A stretch of DNA of 32,993 bases from an uncultured Clostridia bacterium (GCA_934247225.1 CAKQJE010000025.1:1-32993), one strand, 5' to 3'; counted from the stretch's first letter, positions 13,488 through 21,871 are shown. Notes: a model not told the origin generated them from the letters alone. Made by a program: numbers and translations.

Positions 13488-16133
13488 ATGAGAAAATCGG
13501 CGATCGCCTTATTGATTTTAATAACCGTTCTTGCGTTTTCGCTCCCGATAAAATTCACGGGGGCGTCTGCGGATGCGGAAATTCATGCCGACATAAGTCG
13601 GACGGGACTTAAAACCGATATCTTTTTGCCGACGAGCTATTTGCAGTATTATAAGCTCGACAATCCTTATGCCATTTGCCGCTACGACGAGAACGGAGAA
13701 ACGTTCGTCGCGATTTCCCACGCGGGCGCGATAGTCGTTTACAGGTGTTCGGGGAGCGGCGGAAGCGAGCAGTTCCGTTCCGTTCCGATAAGCGGCTCGC
13801 CGTCGATAGGAGTTTCGTCGATAGCGAAATACAAGAACTTTCTTATTTTCACGCAGTGGTCGAATATCTGTTATATCGACGTTTCGGATTTCGACGCCGT
13901 GTCTTCCCGTCCGCAGGTGAAAACGGGCAACGCGTGCAGCAACAGCTTTTCCGTTTCGGGCGACGAAATCGCCGTAACGACGACGGAGGGCATAACCTAT
14001 TACGACCTTTCGGTGGCGGAGAGCGGCAAACTCGAATTCAATCGTAAAACGGACAGAAAATATAATTACGAAACGAACAATCCGTCCGCGGTGCTTCTTA
14101 CGGACGACGGGCGCACGTATTTTTATTCGGCGGACGCGAAAGCCATAAGGGAATACGTTCCCGAAAGCGGAAAGGAAAGAACGATAGTTTCGAACGTTGA
14201 AAACGTCAAGTCCGTGGCGAAAAACGCCGAGACGGGCGACGAGCTTTATTATTCTTCGAGCGAAGGGCTTTTTTCGGCGGATCCCGTCTCGTGTACGTCG
14301 GAGCGTATCTGTTCCGTCGCGACGGAGGGGGAGAGAGACCTCGGAAAACTCTGGAACCCGAAAGGTATCTGCGTGGTGGACGGAAAACTCTGGGTTGTGG
14401 ACGCAGACAACACCGATAAGGAAAATTCGATAAACGCCGTTCAGGAATTCGATCTTGCCGCGACGGATTTCACAGATTTTGCGATAACGACCAATTCGAA
14501 AGCGGTCAACCGTCTTACCGAAGAGGCGAGCGATATCGCGATTTGCGGAGATAAGATTTACGCGCTCGACGGCGATCGTATCGTCGTTATAAACGGAGCG
14601 GACAAAGTTCCCGAAGAGCGTTCGTATAACAGAATAAACATAAGCGCGGGCGCGGACGGGTTCGCCGTTTTCGGCGATTATCTCGCGTATTCGTCCTTTA
14701 ACGCTTCTTCGTCGACCTCGAAGATAACGGTTGCGAAAATCGTTCGGGGCGAAGACGAAAACGACCCGATACTCGGAACCGAAATCATTTACGACTCGAC
14801 CGACAAACTCTCGGGCGTAAGAATCCGCGACGTCGCGGGTATGGACAACGTGTTTTATTTCGCGGGCGGACAGCTCAACAACCCCGTTTTGTACTCGTTT
14901 AACGCCGAAGACCCCTCTGCGGGACTCGAAACGATAAGAAAATTCGATAACATCGACGGGCTTCCGACGCATATTTCCGTCGACCCGTTCAACACCGTCT
15001 ATTTCTCGGTTAAAAAGCCGGGCGGCGGCGGATATACCGTTTATAAATACGAAAACGGATCGGCGACGATTCTCGCGTCGGTCGCTTCGGGCAGAGAACT
15101 CCTTTCGATGCAGACCGATCTCGACGGAAAGATTTATCTTCTTTTCGAGAACAATCTCGTGGAGTGTTACGACGGAAGCGAAAAACTTTTTTCCGAAACG
15201 ATAAAAACTTCGGATAACTTAGGCAAGATAAATCCCGCCGCGGCAATGGCGGCAAGTTGCGATTCGAGATGCGCGTATTTCATTTTCGAAGGGCTTATTC
15301 TTCGCTCTTCGGCGGATACGGATATGGAAATTTCCACTCCTTACACCATAAATATTCCCGCCGATTTTTCGCTTGAATATTCGGGAAGCGAAACTTACGG
15401 CAAACTCCGCGAAGGCGCCAAACTCTTCGAAGTTTCTTCCGGGTCTTTGTCGGGCGAGTATTTCGAGTTCGAAAAATTCGCGACCGAGAGCGGCAACGAC
15501 GATTACGCCGTTAAAGACCTCGGCGGAAAATATTATCTCGTTCTTAAAGAAAAACGGGTCGCGATCGTCCGAAAATCCGATTTCCTTTCAAGCGGCAGGT
15601 TTTTCGTCACCCCGCTCGGCTCAAAGGCTTATGCCGTAACCGATTTCGAAATTTACGGTCTGCCGATTTTAAATAAGGCTTTCGCGACGGGCAAAAAAGC
15701 GAAGAAATACGACGAAATCGAAATCACGGGCGAAATAAAATTCAACGGAGACGAGTATTACGTCGTAAAAACGGAAAATTCCGAAGGACTTATACCGAAA
15801 ACGTTTTTAAAAGATAAAATTCTGACGGAAGCTTCTTACACGACTATCGAAAACGCTTACGTTTACGCAAAAGGCGGCGCGGACGTTTACGGCGAAGATT
15901 TAACCACGCCGACCGATAAAATCACCTCGTACGTAAAAGTTGTGGTGCTGTCCGTTTCGGGGGATTACGCGAAAATTTCTTACGACGGAAAAATCGGTTA
16001 TGTAAGAACCGAGTTTATCGTAAAAGACAGCAAGAACAACGCGGTCAAGGCTCTTGCGATAATCATCCTCGCCTTTTCGCTTTTCGTAACGATGACTTAT
16101 TTCGAAAAACGTTATCTTCTCAAAACCGAATAA
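13488..16133 (+). CDS. large exported beta-propeller-like protein with SH3-like domains and C-terminal anchor
   Basis: The 881-residue protein starts with a signal peptide (MRKSAIALLILITVLAFSLPI, cut near 28). Residues about 50-620 are repetitive short beta-strand modules with recurrent patterns such as DGKIYLL, GDKIYALDGDRIVVING, DGKLWVVDADN and FNTVYFSV. This is the look of an NHL/YWTD-type beta-propeller. Two SH3-like segments follow (about 725-775, YDEIEITGEIKFNGDEYYVV, and 790-850, ITSYVKVVVLSVSGDYAKISY with GKIGYVRTEFIV). A span (about 855-875) and a short tail KRYLLKTE close the protein. It probably projects into the envelope. Function is unknown. RBS AAGTAGGT precedes the ATG. It shares SH3/anchor architecture with the product at 11784. 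Confidence 0.8.
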   Translation: MRKSAIALLILITVLAFSLPIKFTGASADAEIHADISRTGLKTDIFLPTSYLQYYKLDNPYAICRYDENGETFVAISHAGAIVVYRCSGSGGSEQFRSVPISGSPSIGVSSIAKYKNFLIFTQWSNICYIDVSDFDAVSSRPQVKTGNACSNSFSVSGDEIAVTTTEGITYYDLSVAESGKLEFNRKTDRKYNYETNNPSAVLLTDDGRTYFYSADAKAIREYVPESGKERTIVSNVENVKSVAKNAETGDELYYSSSEGLFSADPVSCTSERICSVATEGERDLGKLWNPKGICVVDGKLWVVDADNTDKENSINAVQEFDLAATDFTDFAITTNSKAVNRLTEEASDIAICGDKIYALDGDRIVVINGADKVPEERSYNRINISAGADGFAVFGDYLAYSSFNASSSTSKITVAKIVRGEDENDPILGTEIIYDSTDKLSGVRIRDVAGMDNVFYFAGGQLNNPVLYSFNAEDPSAGLETIRKFDNIDGLPTHISVDPFNTVYFSVKKPGGGGYTVYKYENGSATILASVASGRELLSMQTDLDGKIYLLFENNLVECYDGSEKLFSETIKTSDNLGKINPAAAMAASCDSRCAYFIFEGLILRSSADTDMEISTPYTINIPADFSLEYSGSETYGKLREGAKLFEVSSGSLSGEYFEFEKFATESGNDDYAVKDLGGKYYLVLKEKRVAIVRKSDFLSSGRFFVTPLGSKAYAVTDFEIYGLPILNKAFATGKKAKKYDEIEITGEIKFNGDEYYVVKTENSEGLIPKTFLKDKILTEASYTTIENAYVYAKGGADVYGEDLTTPTDKITSYVKVVVLSVSGDYAKISYDGKIGYVRTEFIVKDSKNNAVKALAIIILAFSLFVTMTYFEKRYLLKTE

Positions 16134-16196
16134 TTTTCATATACGAATTTTGTATTTACAATTACGTCATACGACCACACAAACTAGTTTTTTTTT

Positions 16197-16238
16197 CTTC
16201 GGGGCGGCTGCGGAAACGCAGTCGCCCCGAAGATTTTT
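16197..16238. terminator. strong bidirectional terminator
   Basis: CTTCGGGGCGGCTGC (16197-16211) pairs with GCAGTCGCCCCGAAG (16218-16232), a 15-bp stem with one G-T pair and a 6-base loop. T-runs lie on both sides. It closes the 881-residue gene. Confidence 0.9.
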
Positions 16239-16604
16239 CAGCGCCTTCGGGCGCGGCTTAAATCCTTTTTTTATGCTTTTTAAAGTCGGATATACTTTGT
16301 GTGAAACGAACAGTAAATTTGCCAAAAAAAACGGCTTGAAAACGCTGTTTCACGCTTGTTTTTAGACTAACCGCTTATCCACATTTTGTGAGCGATAAAA
16401 TTTTTGAATACAACATATTGTGGTTATTTTTAAATCAAATGCAAATTTGTTGCAACGGCAACATATAAACGGGGCGTGGTTGTGCTATACTTTGTAAGCT
16501 ATCGTTCGGAAGAGTTTTCTGGTTCGAACCGAAGACGACCGAACGCCCCTAAAACAGAAGATTTTAAGATATATACAGCAATATACAAGTGAGAGGCAGG
16601 AGAA
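16239..16604 (+). promoter_or_regulatory. nrdD upstream region: DnaA box, possible NrdR box, -10 element
   Basis: There is no gene in this stretch of about 365 bp. It holds a perfect DnaA box TTATCCACA (16375-16383), a partial palindrome CAACATATTGTG (16411-16422) that resembles one NrdR box, and a good -10 TATACT (16486-16491) with no clear -35. A leader of about 110 bases follows to nrdD. Another TATACT lies at 16291-16296. DnaA and NrdR control of ribonucleotide reductase genes is established in other bacteria; here it is only suggested by these sites. A short hairpin GCGCC/GGCGC follows the terminator near 16241-16254. Confidence 0.45.
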
Positions 16605-18779
16605 ATGAAAATCATTAAAAGAAGCGGCGTCGAAGCGGTATTCGACAAAGAGAAGATAATCGCTGCGGTAACCAAAGCCAACGAATCGGTCTCGCAGGGG
16701 AAAAGACTTACCAAAAAGCAGATCGAGCTTATCGGAGACAACGTAACGGCGATAGCTTCCAGGAGGAAAAGAGCGTTGAGCGTCGAAGAAATTCAGGATA
16801 TCGTCGAGAACGAGATCATGGATCTTAAAGCGTTCGACGTTGCGAGAAAGTATATAACTTATCGTTACACCCGTCAGCTCGTGAGAAAATCCAACACGAC
16901 CGACGAGCAGATTTTAAGTCTTATCGAATGCAACAACGAAGAGGTCAAACAGGAAAATTCCAACAAAAACCCGACCGTCAACAGCGTTCAGAGAGACTAT
17001 ATGGCGGGCGAGGTGAGCAAGGACATCACCAAGAGAATACTTCTCCCGAAAGAAATCGTCGACGCGCACGAAGCGGGCATAATCCATTTCCACGACGCCG
17101 ATTATTTCGCTCAGCATATGCATAACTGCGACCTTGTCAACCTCGAAGACATGCTTCAAAACGGCACGGTTATAAGCGGTACGCTTATCGAAAAGCCGCA
17201 CAGCTTTTCCACGGCTTGCAACATCGCCACGCAGATCATAGCTCAGGTTGCCTCCAACCAATACGGCGGGCAATCCATTTCGCTTACTCATCTTGCGCCG
17301 TTCGTCGATATAAGCAGACAGAAAATAAGAAAACAGGTCATAGACGAGCTTAACGAACTCGGCATAAACGACGAAAACAAGATTACCGAATTCACCGAAA
17401 AACGGCTTCGCGACGAGGTTGCGAGGGGCATTCAGACCATTCAGTATCAGGTTGTAACCCTTCTTACGACGAACGGTCAGGCTCCTTTCATAACCGTGTT
17501 CATGTACCTTAACGAGGCGAGAAACGAGCGCGAAAAAGCCGATCTCGCGATGATTATCGAAGAGACGCTTTTGCAGAGAATGAAAGGCGTTAAGAACGAA
17601 TCGGGCGTGTATATCACCCCCGCTTTCCCCAAGCTTATTTACGTTCTCGAACCCGATAACATCGCCGAAAACACTAAATATTGGTATCTTACCGTGTTGG
17701 CGGCAAAATGCACCGCGAAGCGTATGGTTCCCGATTATATTTCCGAAAAGAAAATGCTCGAATATAAAATCGACAAAAACGGAGAGGGACATTGCTACAC
17801 CTGTATGGGTTGCAGAAGTTTCCTGACTCCTTACGTCGACGAAAACGGCAAACCCAAGTATTACGGCAGATTCAATCAGGGCGTAGTTACGATAAACCTC
17901 GTTGACGTCGCTTTGTCTTCGGGCGGAGACGAAACGAAGTTCTGGGAAATTTTCGATCAGAGGCTCGAACTTTGTTACAGGGCTTTAATGTGCCGCCATA
18001 TGAGACTGAGAGGTACTCTTTCGGACGCCGCGCCCATTTTGTGGCAGTACGGCGCGCTCGCAAGGCTCAAAAAAGGCGAAACGATAGATAAACTTCTTTT
18101 CGGCGGTTATTCCACCATTTCGCTCGGATATGCGGGGCTTTACGAATGCGTCAAGTATATGACGGGCAAGTCTCACACCGACGCGGAAGCGAAACCCTTC
18201 GCGCTTAAAGTCATGCAGTATATGAACGACAAGTGCAAGGGTTGGAAAGAGAAGGAAAACATTGACTTTTCGCTTTACGGCACGCCGCTCGAAAGCACAA
18301 CGTATAAATTCGCGAAGTGCTTGCAGAAGAGATTCGGCGTCATCCCGGGAGTTACGGACAAGAGTTATATCACCAACAGTTATCACGTTCACGTTTCCGA
18401 AAAGATAGACGCCTTCACCAAGCTCAAATTCGAAAGCGAGTTCCAGCAGTTGTCTCCGGGCGGAGCTATAAGTTACGTCGAAGTTCCCAACATGCAGAAC
18501 AACATCGAAGCCGTGCTTGCGCTTATGAAGTATATTTACGAGAACATAATGTACGCCGAGCTTAACACCAAGAGCGATTATTGCCAGGTTTGCGGCTACG
18601 ACGGAGAAATTCAGATAGTCACCGACGACGACGGAAAACTCGTCTGGGAATGCCCCAACTGCCATAACAGAGACCAATCCAAAATGAACGTCGCAAGGCG
18701 TACCTGCGGATATATCGGCACTCAGTTCTGGAATCAGGGCAGAACGCAGGAAATAAAGGAAAGGGTTCTGCACCTTTAA
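16605..18779 (+). CDS. nrdD: anaerobic ribonucleoside-triphosphate reductase (class III)
   Basis: This glycyl-radical enzyme reduces ribonucleoside triphosphates to deoxy forms under anaerobic conditions. The 724-residue protein has an N-terminal ATP-cone allosteric domain (about 1-95, starting MKIIKRSGVEAVFDKEKI) and the catalytic barrel with FHDADYFAQHMHNC, STACNIATQI and NQYGGQSISLTHLAP. A C-terminal zinc site follows, CQVCGYDG and CPNCHN. The glycyl-radical loop RTCGYIG starts near 699, with the radical Gly near 702. AGGAG precedes ATG 16605. Its activase NrdG is downstream. An ATP-cone implies dATP/ATP activity control. It marks an anaerobic lifestyle. Confidence 0.97.
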   Translation: MKIIKRSGVEAVFDKEKIIAAVTKANESVSQGKRLTKKQIELIGDNVTAIASRRKRALSVEEIQDIVENEIMDLKAFDVARKYITYRYTRQLVRKSNTTDEQILSLIECNNEEVKQENSNKNPTVNSVQRDYMAGEVSKDITKRILLPKEIVDAHEAGIIHFHDADYFAQHMHNCDLVNLEDMLQNGTVISGTLIEKPHSFSTACNIATQIIAQVASNQYGGQSISLTHLAPFVDISRQKIRKQVIDELNELGINDENKITEFTEKRLRDEVARGIQTIQYQVVTLLTTNGQAPFITVFMYLNEARNEREKADLAMIIEETLLQRMKGVKNESGVYITPAFPKLIYVLEPDNIAENTKYWYLTVLAAKCTAKRMVPDYISEKKMLEYKIDKNGEGHCYTCMGCRSFLTPYVDENGKPKYYGRFNQGVVTINLVDVALSSGGDETKFWEIFDQRLELCYRALMCRHMRLRGTLSDAAPILWQYGALARLKKGETIDKLLFGGYSTISLGYAGLYECVKYMTGKSHTDAEAKPFALKVMQYMNDKCKGWKEKENIDFSLYGTPLESTTYKFAKCLQKRFGVIPGVTDKSYITNSYHVHVSEKIDAFTKLKFESEFQQLSPGGAISYVEVPNMQNNIEAVLALMKYIYENIMYAELNTKSDYCQVCGYDGEIQIVTDDDGKLVWECPNCHNRDQSKMNVARRTCGYIGTQFWNQGRTQEIKERVLHL

Positions 18780-18781
18780 TC

Positions 18782-18831
18782 GGTTTGCGGTCGCTTCTCT
18801 TTTCGGGGTTGCGGCTGCTTCCTTATTTCGG
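18782..18831 (+). repeat. degenerate tandem repeat after the nrdD stop
   Basis: Two roughly 25-bp units follow each other directly (18782-18806 and 18807-18831). They share GGTT(T)GCGG, GCTTC and TTTCGG with several mismatches. They lie immediately after the nrdD stop codon. Confidence 0.55.
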
Positions 18832-18846
18832 AAATATTATTGTATT

Positions 18847-19365
18847 ATGAATTACGGCGAAATTAAATTTTACGATATCGCGAACGGAACGGGCGTGAGA
18901 ACGTCCCTTTTCGTTTCGGGTTGCAGAAATTGCTGCGAGGATTGCTTTAACCGCGAAACGTGGTCGTTCGATTTCGGAAAACCATACACGAAAGAGACCG
19001 AAAACGCGATAATCGAAAGCTTAAAACCCGACTATATCTCGGGGCTGAGCGTTCTCGGCGGCGAGCCTTTCGAACAGGAAAATCAGCCCGAGGTTTTAAA
19101 CCTTATAAAAAGGGTGAAAAACGAACTTCCGGGTAAGACCGTGTGGATATATTCGGGGTTCACGTTCGAGGAAATTTTAAGCGGGTCGAGAGCTTCCGGG
19201 AAGACCGCGGAGGAGATTTTAAGCCTCGCGGACGTGCTTGTGGACGGCAGATTCGACAAGACGAAAAAGAACGTTTCTTTGAAGTTCAGAGGAAGCGAAA
19301 ATCAGCGGATAATCGACTTAGAGGGCAGCTTATCGCAAAAAAGAGTAGTTATAAAGGAGCTTTGA
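18847..19365 (+). CDS. nrdG: anaerobic ribonucleotide reductase activating protein (radical SAM)
   Basis: NrdG uses S-adenosylmethionine and a 4Fe-4S cluster to generate the glycyl radical on NrdD. The 172-residue protein has the cluster motif CxxxCxxC at Cys26, Cys30 and Cys33 (SGCRNCCEDCFN, with an additional Cys29), the SAM-binding GGEPF, and the typical opening FYDIANGTGVRTSLFVSGC. It lies 67 bp after nrdD. No SD is apparent; the bases before the ATG are AT-rich with TATTAT at 18835-18840, so the start may be leaderless from its own -10 or depend on read-through from nrdD. The dut SD lies in its last codons. Confidence 0.95.
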   Translation: MNYGEIKFYDIANGTGVRTSLFVSGCRNCCEDCFNRETWSFDFGKPYTKETENAIIESLKPDYISGLSVLGGEPFEQENQPEVLNLIKRVKNELPGKTVWIYSGFTFEEILSGSRASGKTAEEILSLADVLVDGRFDKTKKNVSLKFRGSENQRIIDLEGSLSQKRVVIKEL

Positions 19366-19369
19366 AAAT

Positions 19370-19807
19370 ATGGTAATCAAGGTTAAAAAACTGACGGACG
19401 AAGCGGTTATTCCGACGCTCGGAAGCAGGGCGGCGGCGGGCGCGGATCTTTACTCCGCGGAAAAAGAAGACGTGGTCATAATGCCCGGCGAAACGAAGTT
19501 TATCGGCACGGGGCTTGCGGTCGAAATTCCCGACGGCTACGTCGGACTCGTGTACGCGAGAAGCGGTCTCGCCTGCAAAAGAGGGCTTGCTCCCGCAAAT
19601 AAAGTGGGCGTTATAGACAGCGATTACAGAGGCGAAGTCAAAGTCGCTTTGTTAAATCACGGCAAGGAACCGCAAAAGGTCGAAAAGGGCGAGAGGATAG
19701 CTCAGATGGTCGTCGCGCCGTATCTTTCCGCCGTTTACGAAGAAGCGGAAGAGCTTTCGGACACAGAAAGGGGCGAGGGCGGTTTCGGTTCCACGGGCAG
19801 AAAATAA
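19370..19807 (+). CDS. dut: deoxyuridine 5'-triphosphate nucleotidohydrolase
   Basis: The enzyme hydrolyses dUTP to dUMP plus pyrophosphate, keeping uracil out of DNA and feeding dTMP synthesis. It has 145 residues, normal for the trimeric family. The five motifs are present: AAAGADLYSA, YARSGLACKRG, GVIDSDYRGEV (catalytic Asp), KGERIAQMVV and the C-terminal P-loop-like RGEGGFGSTGR. A good SD, AAGGAG, sits at the end of nrdG. The context is a deoxynucleotide module with nrdD and nrdG. The stop codon lies in the first unit of a repeat array. Confidence 0.97.
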   Translation: MVIKVKKLTDEAVIPTLGSRAAAGADLYSAEKEDVVIMPGETKFIGTGLAVEIPDGYVGLVYARSGLACKRGLAPANKVGVIDSDYRGEVKVALLNHGKEPQKVEKGERIAQMVVAPYLSAVYEEAEELSDTERGEGGFGSTGRK

Positions 19808-19880
19808 ATTCGTATCGGGCAGAAAATGAATGCGGCTCGGGCGGAAAATCAACTTAAATTAAGCTAAGCGGGCGGAAAAT
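19794..19880 (+). repeat. four-unit stop-spanning repeat array at the dut 3' end
   Basis: The 12-base core CGGGC(A/G)GAAAAT occurs at 19794, 19816, 19838 and 19869, with spacings of 22, 22 and 31. The first unit contains the last dut codons and stop. The fourth supplies the left arm of the terminator at 19871-19914. The intervening bases differ between units. Confidence 0.85.
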
Positions 19881-19914
19881 TTCGGAGTTCATTCCGAAAT
19901 TTTCCGCCTTTTTT
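19871..19914 (+). terminator. terminator of the nrdD-nrdG-dut region
   Basis: GGCGGAAAATTTCGGA (19871-19886) pairs perfectly with TCCGAAATTTTCCGCC (19893-19908), followed by six T. The 5' arm is the fourth unit of the dut repeat array. Confidence 0.92.
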
Positions 19915-19966
19915 GAGCTTTTGCAAGTTTTTTATCAAAATAAAACGAAAAATCGCTCGTTTTATA

Positions 19967-19995
19967 TTGACAAAATATAATTAAAAGTATAGAAT
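19967..19995 (+). promoter_or_regulatory. strong promoter of the 576-residue exported protein gene
   Basis: A perfect -35 TTGACA (19967-19972), 17 bp, then TAGAAT (19990-19995), with AT-rich flanks. Transcription would start about 38 bases before ATG 20040. Confidence 0.85.
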
Positions 19996-20039
19996 ATAAA
20001 TGTTATAACTAAAAATTCCATTATATGGGAGAATTTACT

Positions 20040-21770
20040 ATGAAGAACAAAAAGTTTTCGGGCTTATTCGCTTTGATTTTAAGCGTATGCCTTGCCCTCA
20101 CGACGTTCTCGTTTATCGGCGCGAAAGCCGACGGCGAAACGACTTACGATGCCGAGAAGTCCGTTCTTGCGGCTATGGAGTATGAAGTTACGGAACTTTA
20201 TACGGGCGCAACGGCTATCAAATCCGTCAAAAAAGACGGGGCGGACGCGGTAAACGGCGTAACGCTCGACAAAGAGAACGATAAAGACGTTCTTGCCGAT
20301 TATTGGTACGGAAAAACCACCGAGAACGACGATAAAACCGAATTCGAAGCGGAAGGCAATATTGTTTTCAACTACGTAGGCGAAGGCGTAAGCTACGACG
20401 TAACGCTTAACGTTCCCGATAAAGAAGGTAACGAAACCGAAAAACTCGTTAAAGTCAACGTCCTTGCGAAAGCGGACAAGGCTCCCGAATACAATGCTGA
20501 AACGCTCAAAAATCTCGATCTTGTGAGAACCGCTTTTGCGGCTGCGTCCGTAAGCGACGATAAAAAGCTCACGATTCCGAGCGAAATATGGACTCTTCTC
20601 GGAGACAGTTCCAACTATCCCGAAGGAAAAGTTACCGCTAAGATTTACCACAGAAGCCCGAAGTCGGTCTGGTCGTCTTCCGCGGCTACTTCCGGAACGA
20701 AAAGCTCTTCGTCCTTGAAAGTAACTCTTTCGGACGCGGGCGTAAACTATTTCTACGTTCTTTTCTCCGTTAAAACGGTCGACCTTTTCGACACTTCCGT
20801 CAATAAGGAACTCGTTATGGAAAAAGACTCCGAATGGGAAGAACGCGCAGACGGTTTCTATTCGGTAGACGGCGAAACGGCTGTTCTCGAAATTCCGATT
20901 TTCACTTACGAGTACAAACCGGAATCCGACGTTAAGATAACCGCTAAGTCTTCCGTTTCCACGGGTAAGGTCGGTATGTCGAACAGCTCGCTTTCCTTCA
21001 CTTACGAAAACGCTTACAAAGCGCAGTGCGTTCTTATGTACGCTCCTTTGGATTCCGAAAATTGGAAAAACGTTGAAGATTTCAAGGATAAAGACAAAGT
21101 TGCCGAGTATGACGCCGACGCTTTGAAGAACTACGTTTCGGGTGCGTCGATTACTTTCACGCCGCTTGTAAAAGGCAGATTTAAAGTCGTTTGCAGCGCG
21201 ATGGGCGTAAATTCCGTCGAACTCGAAGTTAAAGAAAGTCAGGTTATAAAAGTTTCTTCCGAAATGCGTGTTCTCAAACCCGAAAACACCGCTTTCAGAG
21301 ATTTCTTCAAGAATAACACGACGGCTGTTATCTTCCTCGGTATCGCTGTTCTTTGCCTTATCGCGATAATCGTTATCGCTTGCTGGAAACCGAAGGACGA
21401 TAAGCCCGCAGCTAAGGTCGAGGACGCAAAGGCTAAGAAAAAGGTCGAAAAGGCAGAGGAAAAAGCTCCTGTCGAAGAGGTTCCTGTCGAAGAGGCTCCC
21501 GTTGAAGAAGCTCCTGCCGAAACGGTAGAAGAAGCTCCCGCAGAGGAAGCTCCCGTTGAAGAAGCTGCTCCCGAAGCAGCAGAAGAGGCTCCCGTAGCAG
21601 AAGCCCCTGTTGAAGAGGCTGCTCCCGAAGCAGCAGAAGAGGCTCCCGTAGCAGAAGCCCCTGTTGAAGAGGCTGCTCCCGCCGCAGAGGAATCCGCTCC
21701 CGAAGCAACCGAAGCGCCCGCGGAAGAAACAACCGAAGCGCCCGCGGAAGAAGCTCCCGAAGCTGAGTAA
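20040..21770 (+). CDS. exported membrane-anchored protein with Glu/Ala/Pro-rich cytoplasmic tail
   Basis: The 576-residue protein of unknown function has a signal peptide (about 1-30, LFALILSVCLALTTFSFIGA, before KADGE). An extracytoplasmic part of about 390 residues looks like beta-sandwich modules. One span follows (about 426-448, AVIFLGIAVLCLIAIIVIAC). A cytoplasmic tail of 127 residues starts with a Lys-rich stretch and then repeats VEEAP/AEEAP/EAAPEAAEEAPVA. I choose ATG 20040 because GGGAG lies eight bases ahead; ATG 20025 would place the SD inside the gene. The strong promoter and a codon choice resembling that of the ABC ATPase at 28978 suggest high expression. The tail could be a cytoplasmic docking arm; that is inference. 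Confidence 0.8.
   Translation: MKNKKFSGLFALILSVCLALTTFSFIGAKADGETTYDAEKSVLAAMEYEVTELYTGATAIKSVKKDGADAVNGVTLDKENDKDVLADYWYGKTTENDDKTEFEAEGNIVFNYVGEGVSYDVTLNVPDKEGNETEKLVKVNVLAKADKAPEYNAETLKNLDLVRTAFAAASVSDDKKLTIPSEIWTLLGDSSNYPEGKVTAKIYHRSPKSVWSSSAATSGTKSSSSLKVTLSDAGVNYFYVLFSVKTVDLFDTSVNKELVMEKDSEWEERADGFYSVDGETAVLEIPIFTYEYKPESDVKITAKSSVSTGKVGMSNSSLSFTYENAYKAQCVLMYAPLDSENWKNVEDFKDKDKVAEYDADALKNYVSGASITFTPLVKGRFKVVCSAMGVNSVELEVKESQVIKVSSEMRVLKPENTAFRDFFKNNTTAVIFLGIAVLCLIAIIVIACWKPKDDKPAAKVEDAKAKKKVEKAEEKAPVEEVPVEEAPVEEAPAETVEEAPAEEAPVEEAAPEAAEEAPVAEAPVEEAAPEAAEEAPVAEAPVEEAAPAAEESAPEATEAPAEETTEAPAEEAPEAE
21555..21683 (+). repeat. 54-bp in-frame tandem repeat in the tail of the 576-residue protein
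   Basis: Units begin at 21555, 21609 and (partial) 21663. They are nearly identical at DNA level and encode an 18-residue unit beginning VEEAAPEAAEEAPVAEAP. The near-identity at DNA level suggests recent expansion, and copy number may vary between strains. Confidence 0.9.
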
Positions 21771-21791
21771 AAAAACTTAGATAAAAAATTA

Positions 21792-21834
21792 CGGACTGTT
21801 GCAAAGCATAAGCTATGCGGCAGTCCGGTTTTTT
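21792..21834 (+). terminator. terminator after the 576-residue protein gene
   Basis: CGGACTG (21792-21798) pairs with CAGTCCG (21821-21827), with further weak pairing inside, followed by a T-run to 21834. Confidence 0.8.
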
Positions 21835-21840
21835 ATTATA

Positions 21841-21871
21841 AAAAAACGATCGCAGGCTCGCAATCGTTTTT
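21841..21871. terminator. bidirectional terminator, probably of the lipoprotein gene
   Basis: AACGAT-C-GC (from 21845) pairs with GC-A-ATCGTT (to 21868), with A and T runs on both sides. On the minus strand it lies 62 bp past the lipoprotein stop and ends in a T-run. Confidence 0.75.

Noticed and set aside
13518..14972. 484-codon open frame antisense to the 881-residue protein gene
   Set aside because: The GC-skewed codon pattern leaves the opposite frame open; the translation is Arg-rich low-quality sequence with no domain, and it lies wholly inside a convincing exported protein gene.
19794..19880. dut repeat array considered as a CRISPR remnant or iteron origin
   Set aside because: Units are only 12 bases with short unlike spacers and begin inside a gene. 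No cas genes, replication initiator or DnaA boxes are nearby.
21555..21770. Repeat block considered as a CRISPR-like array
   Set aside because: The units are in frame with the coding sequence and are contiguous without unique spacers, so it is a protein-coding tandem repeat.
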